Shown: positions 57,805 to 64,000 of the stretch, one piece after another
Layout: each line of letters begins with the position of its first letter
Position numbering within the stretch: position 1 is the stretch's first letter
Assembly (NCBI RefSeq): GCF_021654775.1
Contig: NZ_AP025343.1
Span: 7,230,001 to 7,294,000 of the forward strand
Length of the DNA stretch: 64,000 nucleotides
From: Paenibacillus azoreducens
Lineage (GTDB): Bacteria > Bacillota > Bacilli > Paenibacillales > Paenibacillaceae
Reading direction: 5' to 3'
Notes under the pieces: generated by a model
Told to the model about the DNA's origin: nothing
Database searches by the model: none
Seen by the model: only the letters and a program-made list of their open reading frames with translations
Translations under genes and position numbers: made by a program

Positions 57805-59535
57805 ATGGCAAGTAAGAAAAAATGGTTGTCGTTATTTGTATCATTGTCTGTTGTCAGCGCACTTTTTGTAGGTTGCGGCGATTCTAAAACCGCTGAAACT
57901 CCAAAAGATGAGCCAAAGAAAGAAGAGGCGGCAGGCACGGATAAACCGGCTGAAAACCCTGGTGAGCCTAAGCAAGGCGGAACTCTGACGGTAGGTACCT
58001 TCTCTGACGTCGTCAATTTGAACCCGATTTATGTGCAAGATACAGCTTCCGCTGATGCTGATTATTTTATCTATGCGCATTTGTTTGACTTTGACAAGGA
58101 AGGCAACGTAGTAGCCGAACCTTGGTCCCTCGCTGCTGAGCCGATGAAAATTTCCGAAGACGGACTTACTTATGAGATCAAGCTGAAAGACAATCTGAAA
58201 TGGAGCGACGGACAGCCGATTACGGCCGATGACGTGAAATTTACGATTGAAACGATCCTCAATCCAGAATCTGGTGCACCTGGAATCGCGCAATACGACA
58301 AAATCAGCAAGATCGAAGTAGTTGATCCTCAAAACCTGAAAATTACATTGAAGCAAGTATATGCTCCTTTCCAATACAGCCTTCATATGCAAGTTGCACC
58401 TCAGCACGTGCTGAAGGATGTTAAAGTGACTGAAATGCAGAAAAATCCTTACGGTACGGATCCTGCAAAAACAGTTACTAGCGGACCATGGAAATGGACC
58501 GAGTGGAAACAAAAGGAATATTTGAAATTTGATGCAAATCCTGATTATTGGGGTCCAAAACCAAATATTCAAACTGTAGTCTACAAAATCTATGCTGACC
58601 AAAACACTGAAGTACAAGCGCTGATCAAAGGCGATGTCGATGTCGTTGGCGGTATCCCTGTAACTCAGTTGGATGCGGTTAAGAAGGTTGATAAGATTAC
58701 TGTAGCATCCGAGCCAGGACCGCAATACGAATATGTGGGTCTGAACCGTAAGCCAGAAAACTTCAAGGACAATTTCGTTCCTTGGGATGGTCAAAAAACA
58801 AGACAAGCGATGGCTTATGCTCTCAATCGCCAAGGCATGGTAGACAACGTTCTGAAAGGCATCGGGAAATTGATGAACGCTCCGTTTATGCCTAATTCCT
58901 GGGCTGATCCAGGCGATGCAGCTGTGAACTACGACTACAATCCGGAAAAAGCAAAACAATTGCTGGCTGAGGACGGATGGAAGCCAGGCAGCGACGGCAT
59001 CCTGGTGAAGGACGGACATCGCTTCTCCTTCGAACTGCAATACAACTCCGGCAACAGCCGTCGTGAGCAAGTATCGCTCGTCATGCAGCAAAACTTCAAA
59101 GAAGTCGGTATCGAAATGATTCCTAAAGCCATTGACTTTGCCGCATGGAACGAACAAAACCTGGTACCGGGTAAATTTAACGCAATCCTGCTGGGATGGT
59201 CTCTTGATAGCCCAGATCCAAATGGTGAATCGACATTCAGTTCCAAATTCTTTGCTCCTAAAGGCCAAAACAACGTATTCTATAAGAACGAAAAACTCGA
59301 CCAGTTGTGGGAAGAAGGCACGAAAGTTGTAGACCAAGAGAAACGTAAAGAAATCTATAAAGAAGTTGCGAAAGAAATCTCGACTGACCTGCCATATATC
59401 TTTATGTATTCTTACGGTACACCACAAGCGCACAGCAAAAAAATCAAGTTTAAACCAGAAGATGCTCCAATTACGAACTTGGCCCGTGGTGAATTCTTCC
59501 ACGTTAATAACTGGTGGATTGACGACGCTAAATAA
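57805..59535 (+). CDS. Peptide ABC transporter substrate-binding lipoprotein (AppA/OppA type)
   Basis: This 576-residue protein has lipobox FVGC (Cys24), then a Lys/Glu/Pro-rich linker. The SBP_bac_5 domain has NLNPIYVQDTAS, LTYEIKLKDNLKWSDGQPIT and TRQAMAYALNRQGMV. Its C-terminal half has AILLGWSLDSPDPNGES. It is only distantly similar to the operon-1 binding protein, so ligand ranges probably differ. The ATG follows AAAGGGGAGG. A terminator follows it, before the permease gene. Confidence 0.92.
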   Translation: MASKKKWLSLFVSLSVVSALFVGCGDSKTAETPKDEPKKEEAAGTDKPAENPGEPKQGGTLTVGTFSDVVNLNPIYVQDTASADADYFIYAHLFDFDKEGNVVAEPWSLAAEPMKISEDGLTYEIKLKDNLKWSDGQPITADDVKFTIETILNPESGAPGIAQYDKISKIEVVDPQNLKITLKQVYAPFQYSLHMQVAPQHVLKDVKVTEMQKNPYGTDPAKTVTSGPWKWTEWKQKEYLKFDANPDYWGPKPNIQTVVYKIYADQNTEVQALIKGDVDVVGGIPVTQLDAVKKVDKITVASEPGPQYEYVGLNRKPENFKDNFVPWDGQKTRQAMAYALNRQGMVDNVLKGIGKLMNAPFMPNSWADPGDAAVNYDYNPEKAKQLLAEDGWKPGSDGILVKDGHRFSFELQYNSGNSRREQVSLVMQQNFKEVGIEMIPKAIDFAAWNEQNLVPGKFNAILLGWSLDSPDPNGESTFSSKFFAPKGQNNVFYKNEKLDQLWEEGTKVVDQEKRKEIYKEVAKEISTDLPYIFMYSYGTPQAHSKKIKFKPEDAPITNLARGEFFHVNNWWIDDAK

Positions 59536-59564
59536 AATGTAAATTAGGGGCACAAAACGGTGCT

Positions 59565-59597
59565 GGAGGGGGAGAATTTTTTCCCCTCTCCCTTTTT
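59565..59597 (+). terminator. Terminator after second binding-protein gene
   Basis: GGAGGGGGAGAA and TTCCCCTCTCC pair around a short T-rich loop and are followed by CTTTTTT. It lies inside the operon, so probably partial. Confidence 0.7.
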
Positions 59598-59607
59598 TGC
59601 GTTTTAT

Positions 59608-59710
59608 AGGCGCGATCAAAAAAATAATAGAATCATTCGATTTGCCGAAAGTAGCCTAACGATGGGCAGTTTTTGTGCAAATCTGATTCACTATTTTTTT
59701 GATCGCGCCT
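59608..59710. repeat. 103-bp long inverted repeat between binding-protein and permease genes
   Basis: The left arm AGGCGCGATCAAAAAAATA and the right arm TATTTTTTTGATCGCGCCT are perfect inverse complements over 19 bases. The similarity continues inward (AGAATCA / TGATTC; CGATTTG / CAAATC). The central loop is about 33 bp. Confidence 0.85.
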
Positions 59711-59753
59711 GGATGCGTGTTTTTGGCGTGTAAAATTGTTAGGAGGACCCATT

Positions 59754-60725
59754 ATGACTGAATATCTCATCCGCCGCATACTGCAATCCATACTCGTAAT
59801 TTTCCTGATTTCGCTGGTGACATTCGGGCTTATTCATGCAGCTCCAGGCGGGCCTACTCAAATGATGATTTCCCCTGGTATGTCTCCGGAAGCGGCAGAA
59901 ATTCAAAAACATAATTTAGGTTTGGATAAGCCAGTTCCAGAACAGTATTGGAATTGGATTAAAGGACTGCTTTCAGGCGACTTGGGCAAAACGTTTAAAA
60001 ACAATACTCCTGTTGGCGACATTTTGTGGCCGACGATTAAAAACACATTTGTATTAATGAGCTTTGCTTGGGTAATATCGATGCTTATTGCGATCCCTTG
60101 GGGGATTTATAACAGTACGAAACCATACGGGTTATCCGACCAGACATCCAACTTTATATCCTATGTCGGGTTTGCAATGCCGGCGTTCTGGTTCGGTATT
60201 ATTTTGCAGCAAGTTTTTGCAATTCAGTTAAACTGGCTTCCGTTATCGGACATGTATGCCATGGATAAACAAGGTAACTTTTCGGATTTGTTATATCATT
60301 TAGTTTTACCGTGTACGGTTCTTATACTGGCCAACCTGGCCGCTTATTCCAAATATTCCCGTTCGAGTATGCTTGAAGTGCTGGAACAGGATTATATCCG
60401 TACAGCCCGAGCGAAAGGCGTACCTGAACGCAAGGTTATATTCCGTCACGCATTGCGTAACGCCCTAATTCCGATAATTACAGTGTTAGGTATGGAATTG
60501 CCAACTCTCGTCGTCGGCGCCGCATTAACCGAAAGTGTATTTAACTGGCCGGGCATGGGCCGCTTATATGTTGATATGGCGAGAGCGAGAGAGTATTCCG
60601 TGTTGATGGCAATTGTCCTGGTTACTGCCGTTATGGTCGTACTCGGCAACCTGATCGCTGATATCCTTTATAAAATTGTCGATCCGCGCGTACAGCTTGG
60701 ACGTAAAGGAGGAAAATCCGCATGA
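59754..60725 (+). CDS. Peptide ABC transporter permease (AppB/OppB type)
   Basis: This 323-residue permease opens MTEYLIRRILQSILVIFLIS and has six membrane segments. The loop EQDYIRTARAKGVPERKVIF is the EAA region, and the end is LYKIVDPRVQLG. The ATG at 59754 follows AGGAGGACC; an in-frame start six codons earlier is less likely. Its stop overlaps the next start by four bases. Confidence 0.94.
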   Translation: MTEYLIRRILQSILVIFLISLVTFGLIHAAPGGPTQMMISPGMSPEAAEIQKHNLGLDKPVPEQYWNWIKGLLSGDLGKTFKNNTPVGDILWPTIKNTFVLMSFAWVISMLIAIPWGIYNSTKPYGLSDQTSNFISYVGFAMPAFWFGIILQQVFAIQLNWLPLSDMYAMDKQGNFSDLLYHLVLPCTVLILANLAAYSKYSRSSMLEVLEQDYIRTARAKGVPERKVIFRHALRNALIPIITVLGMELPTLVVGAALTESVFNWPGMGRLYVDMARAREYSVLMAIVLVTAVMVVLGNLIADILYKIVDPRVQLGRKGGKSA

Positions 60726-61705
60726 GTGACATGAACGCGATGTCCGCACCGAATATGCAGCAGACCGAGCCGCAGGTGCCGGAGAATACTCTTCCTCCTT
60801 CAGAGAAAACACCGGGCCCTTGGAGAACGGTATGGAGCAAATTCAGACGTAATGGATTTGCCATGAGTGGACTGATTGTGCTTTTCATTTTTATCGCTAT
60901 TGCGATTCTGGCACCGGTCATTGCACCGTATAAACCAGATAAGATTGATCTGCTGCTTGCTAATCTTAGCCCGGGTACGGACAACCATTTGCTCGGTACG
61001 GATGAGGTGGGACGGGATATCTTCTCCCGCCTGGTTTACAGCAGCCGCATCTCGCTCTTCATCGGCTTCTCCGTTGCAGCAATGACCGTTATTATTGGAT
61101 CTATCATCGGTGCCGTTTCCGGTTACTTCGGTGGCTGGATTGATACAATTTTCATGCGCATTGTCGATGTCATGAACTCGATTCCTACGTTGTTCCTTAA
61201 CATTTTGGTTATGGCTATTTTTGGAACGCAAATTCAGTATATGATTATGATTTTGGCATTTACCAGCTGGACAGGGGTAGCACGGCTTGTGCGGGGTACA
61301 TTCCTTCAGCTGCGTGAAATGCAATATGTAGAAGCGGCCAGAGCTACGGGTGTATCAAACTGGGGAATTATCTTCAGACATTTGATGCGCAATGCAAGCT
61401 TCCCGATTATCGTTAATGCAACGCTGATGGTAGGCGGCGCGATTTTGTCGGAATCGGCTCTTTCCTACCTTGGACTCGGAATCCAGGCGCCTGCTACAAG
61501 CTGGGGGCTTATGCTCAGCAACTCGCAGGAGTTTATGCTGACCAATCCAATGCAAGCCGTTTATCCAGGCTTATGTATCCTGATCGTCGTGCTTGCTGTT
61601 AACTTCATTGGTGACGGGATCCGTGACGCTCTCGATCCAAGACAGAAAAACACGCGGAGGGGGTTAGCGAAATGGCGGAAAAACTTCTCGAAGTCCGAAA
61701 TTTAA
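60722..61705 (+). CDS. Peptide ABC transporter permease (AppC/OppC type)
   Basis: This 327-residue permease has a Pro/Gln-rich cytosolic N terminus, then WSKFRRNGFAMSGLIVLFIF, LLGTDEVGRDIFSRLVY, the EAA loop VEAARATGVSNWGIIFRHLM and NFIGDGIRDALDPRQK. Its 3' end overlaps the ATPase gene by 34 bp, an unusually long coupling overlap. Confidence 0.94.
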   Translation: MSDMNAMSAPNMQQTEPQVPENTLPPSEKTPGPWRTVWSKFRRNGFAMSGLIVLFIFIAIAILAPVIAPYKPDKIDLLLANLSPGTDNHLLGTDEVGRDIFSRLVYSSRISLFIGFSVAAMTVIIGSIIGAVSGYFGGWIDTIFMRIVDVMNSIPTLFLNILVMAIFGTQIQYMIMILAFTSWTGVARLVRGTFLQLREMQYVEAARATGVSNWGIIFRHLMRNASFPIIVNATLMVGGAILSESALSYLGLGIQAPATSWGLMLSNSQEFMLTNPMQAVYPGLCILIVVLAVNFIGDGIRDALDPRQKNTRRGLAKWRKNFSKSEI

Positions 61706-62691
61706 CCACAGGATTTTTGACAGATAAAGGATTTGTTAAAGCAACGGACAGCATCTCGCTGAATATTGAAAAAGGGAAAACGCTCTGTCTTGTTGGCGAA
61801 TCCGGCAGCGGCAAAAGCGTAACCTCCTTATCGATCATGCGTTTGATCGATTATGCCGGCGGCGTCATTCTTGAGGGGAACATCAACTTTAAGGGCGAAG
61901 ATCTGGCGGCCAAGAAGCAAGATGAACTGAAGGACATTCGCGGGAATAAAATCTCGATGATTTTCCAGGATCCGATGTCGGCGTTAAATCCGGTATTTAC
62001 CGTGGGCGACCAAATTGCCGAGAGTTTACGTCTGCACCAGAACAAGAGCAAAGACGAAGCCTGGAAGGAAGCTATTGAACTGCTCAGAATGGTCGGTATT
62101 CCATCTCCTGAAATCCGGGCCAAGCAGTATCCGAACCAATTGTCAGGCGGTATGTGTCAGCGCGTCGTTATTGCGATCGCGCTCGCAGCCAAACCAGAGC
62201 TTCTGATCGCCGACGAACCGACAACCGCACTCGATGTGACGGTTCAGGCACAAATTCTGGATTTGCTGCAGGATCTGAAAGAAAAGCTCGGCACATCCAT
62301 TCTGCTCATTACCCATGATATGGGTGTAGCAGCGGAAATGGCCGATCATGTTGCGGTTATGTATGCCGGCGCGATTGTGGAGCAAGGAACCGTCGAAGAA
62401 ATCTTTACGAATCCTTCTCATCCATATACGACGGGTCTCTTGCAATCCATCCCTGGTTTTGAAGGCGAACGCGGTGGCGAATTGTATACGATTAAAGGTA
62501 CAATCCCGGGGCTGGGCAACCTGCCGAAAGGCTGCCGTTTCAATCCGCGCTGCCCGCATGCGATGGACAAATGCCGTCAAGAAGAACCGGGAGATATTCA
62601 AATCGGCAATGAGCATTACACCAAATGCTGGTTGTATGAGGAACAAGAGAAAGCAGCCGTAGCCGGGAAAGGGGAAAATATCCATGGCTAA
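61672..62691 (+). CDS. Peptide ABC transporter ATP-binding protein (AppD/OppD type)
   Basis: This 339-residue ATPase has Walker [13 protein letters not shown], signature [15 protein letters not shown] and Walker [15 protein letters not shown], with [20 protein letters not shown]. The C-terminal segment has [14 protein letters not shown] and CWLY. The start ATG follows GGAGGGGGTTAG, all inside the end of the permease gene. It overlaps the next gene by eight bases. Confidence 0.95.
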   Translation: MAEKLLEVRNLTTGFLTDKGFVKATDSISLNIEKGKTLCLVGESGSGKSVTSLSIMRLIDYAGGVILEGNINFKGEDLAAKKQDELKDIRGNKISMIFQDPMSALNPVFTVGDQIAESLRLHQNKSKDEAWKEAIELLRMVGIPSPEIRAKQYPNQLSGGMCQRVVIAIALAAKPELLIADEPTTALDVTVQAQILDLLQDLKEKLGTSILLITHDMGVAAEMADHVAVMYAGAIVEQGTVEEIFTNPSHPYTTGLLQSIPGFEGERGGELYTIKGTIPGLGNLPKGCRFNPRCPHAMDKCRQEEPGDIQIGNEHYTKCWLYEEQEKAAVAGKGENIHG

Positions 62692-63691
62692 AAATCTGGT
62701 GGAAGTTGAACACGTTAAAAAATATTTCCCGATCCACAAAGGGCTGCTCAACCGCGTTGTCGGCCACGTTAAAGCTGTTGATGACGTATCTCTTACGATT
62801 CGCGAAGGCGAAACCTTCGGCTTGGTAGGGGAGTCCGGGTGCGGCAAGTCCACGTTGGGACGTGTCATTTTGCGTCTGCAAAGCGCGACGGATGGGTCCG
62901 TTAAAATTAACGGCCGCGATGTTCATGCTTTGAACAACAGAGATCTTAACAAAATGCGCGAGGAAATGCAGATTATTTTCCAGGATCCGTTCGGATCGCT
63001 GAATCCGCGCTTTCTTGTGAAGGATGTCATCGGTGAACCGCTGAAGATTCATACGAAAATGTCAGCCAAGGAAATCGATGACCGCGTAGTGGAATTGATG
63101 AAGCTGGTTGGTCTAGATCCAACACGCCGCAACCGTTATCCGCATGAATTTTCCGGCGGTCAGCGCCAACGGATCGGGATTGCCCGGGCAATAGCGCTGA
63201 AACCGAAATTCATCGTTGCGGATGAAGCTGTATCCGCGCTTGACGTATCGGTACAGTCGCAGGTTATTAACCTGCTGATGAAGCTGCAGAAGGAAATGGG
63301 ACTTACGTTCCTGTTTATCGCGCATGGTCTGAACGTCGTTCGCCATATTTCCGACCGCGTAGGCGTCATGTATCTGGGCAAGATGGTTGAGGTTGGCGAG
63401 ACCGAAGCGCTTTATGCCGAACCTCTGCATCCATATACGGCGGCATTGCTTTCAGCGATTCCGAAGCCATCGCCAAACAAAAAACGGAACCGGATCGTCC
63501 TTGAGGGCGACGTGCCTTCACCGGCCAATCCTCCATCAGGCTGCCGATTCCATACCCGCTGTCCATTTGCGCAAGCCAAATGCAGCCAGGTTGAACCGAA
63601 ACTCGAAGAAGTTAAGCCGGGCAGACAAGTTGCCTGCCACTTCCCGATCGGCGTGGAAGGCGGTTCGGATCTGAACTCGTTGAAACGTTGA
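62684..63691 (+). CDS. Peptide ABC transporter ATP-binding protein (AppF/OppF type)
   Basis: This 335-residue ATPase begins [20 protein letters not shown]. Walker A is [12 protein letters not shown] and the signature [15 protein letters not shown]. Walker B reads [14 protein letters not shown], where most relatives have DEPVSALD. The switch region reads [11 protein letters not shown] with the catalytic His kept, but Gly where Asp is usual. The C terminus has [14 protein letters not shown]. Last gene of the operon, followed by a terminator. Confidence 0.95.
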   Translation: MAKNLVEVEHVKKYFPIHKGLLNRVVGHVKAVDDVSLTIREGETFGLVGESGCGKSTLGRVILRLQSATDGSVKINGRDVHALNNRDLNKMREEMQIIFQDPFGSLNPRFLVKDVIGEPLKIHTKMSAKEIDDRVVELMKLVGLDPTRRNRYPHEFSGGQRQRIGIARAIALKPKFIVADEAVSALDVSVQSQVINLLMKLQKEMGLTFLFIAHGLNVVRHISDRVGVMYLGKMVEVGETEALYAEPLHPYTAALLSAIPKPSPNKKRNRIVLEGDVPSPANPPSGCRFHTRCPFAQAKCSQVEPKLEEVKPGRQVACHFPIGVEGGSDLNSLKR

Positions 63692-63743
63692 CTTTTATTG
63701 CAGGTAGGATTTGGGGTCCGCCTGAACGTTAAATTGCATAATG

Positions 63744-63786
63744 TTACAGCCCTGTTGCCGTGAATCTGGTTACAGGGCTGTTTTTA
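63744..63786 (+). terminator. Terminator of second peptide-transport operon
   Basis: ACAGCCCTG and CAGGGCTGT form a perfect stem around a 16-20 nt loop, followed by TTTTTA. Confidence 0.85.
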
Positions 63787-63810
63787 GATTATGAATTTAT
63801 ATGTTTTTTT

Positions 63811-63935
63811 GGGCCCTCGCAATTTGGAATAAGCATCGAAGCATAGGCTCCACTCCGTACTTTTGCTCGCAAAAGCGCCCTCTTTGAGAGGCGCCCTTAC
63901 TTCTTTCCGATACTCTTTGTGGGGTTATTTTCATA
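63811..63935 (+). repeat. 52-bp interspersed repeat, copy 3, with an internal 60-bp insertion
   Basis: It opens CCCTCGCAA-TTTGGAATAAGC and continues ATCGAAGCATAGGCTCCACT, identical to copy 1 over more than 30 bases. About 60 bp containing two small hairpins (TTTTGC-tc-GCAAAA and a GCGC..CTCT/AGAG..GCGC stem) intervene before the closing CTTTGTGGGGTTATTTT. Confidence 0.7.
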
Positions 63936-64000
63936 CCCTAAGTTACGCTTTGTAGCGTTAAAACTGCATATATTTGTCGATAAAGGAACCTTTTTTTATT

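Larger units (their letters stand above)
63692..64000. other. Region after the second peptide-transport operon
   Basis: It contains the operon terminator (63744-63786) and the third copy of the 52-bp repeat (63811-63935). No gene begins before the right edge. Confidence 0.7.

Overview
The window is the chromosome replication-origin region of a spore-forming, Gram-positive Firmicute, almost certainly a Paenibacillus or close relative. The gene order HD-GYP, gyrA, YheC/D, gyrB, remB, recF, yaaA, dnaN, dnaA, oriC, rpmH, rnpA, spoIIIJ, jag, mnmE, mnmG, rsmG, noc, soj, spo0J is typical of Paenibacillaceae. The sporulation-linked genes (spoIIIJ, yyaC, YheC/D, soj/spo0J), the YesM/YesN-type two-component pair and the large glycoside-hydrolase and LplABC-type transport operons point the same way. 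The species cannot be fixed from the sequence.

Left replichore (1-11464): genes run leftward away from oriC: dnaA, dnaN, yaaA, recF, remB, gyrB, gyrA and an HD-GYP gene cut by the window edge. A single ATP-grasp YheC/D gene on the opposite strand sits between gyrB and gyrA. The dnaA-dnaN gap holds a basal unwinding element (AT-rich stretch, TAG/CAG trinucleotides, GC block, DnaA box). A second cluster of DnaA boxes lies upstream of dnaA.

Right replichore (12396-29349): rpmH, rnpA, spoIIIJ, jag, mnmE, mnmG, rsmG, noc, soj and spo0J. One perfect parS also forms the rsmG terminator, and a second parS lies inside spo0J. Then come a NifS-like PLP enzyme, DUF4446, yyaC, a small DUF3343 protein with a CPxP motif, an MscS channel, DUF951, tRNA-Ser(CGA), a YjzC-like gene and the rpsF-ssb-rpsR operon with an S6:S18-type leader.

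Accessory region (30036-50733): a YesM/YesN-type sensor/regulator pair is followed by an LplABC-type oligosaccharide importer without its own ATPase. It continues with five glycoside hydrolases that lack signal peptides: GH3, GH38, GH125, a 1051-residue clan GH-A-like enzyme and a second GH38. Together they look like an intracellular pathway for imported mannose-rich oligosaccharides, perhaps N-glycan derived. Two complete oligopeptide/dipeptide ABC operons follow (51259-56996 and 57805-63691). They share the same promoter architecture and a conserved dyad box in their long 5' leaders.

Three families of short interspersed repeats occur in the intergenic spaces: a 52-bp element with 11-bp inverted ends, a 111-bp structured unit present as a tandem pair, and a roughly 185-205 bp MITE-like element with 18-19 bp terminal inverted repeats. 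No insertion sequence, prophage or CRISPR array was seen.
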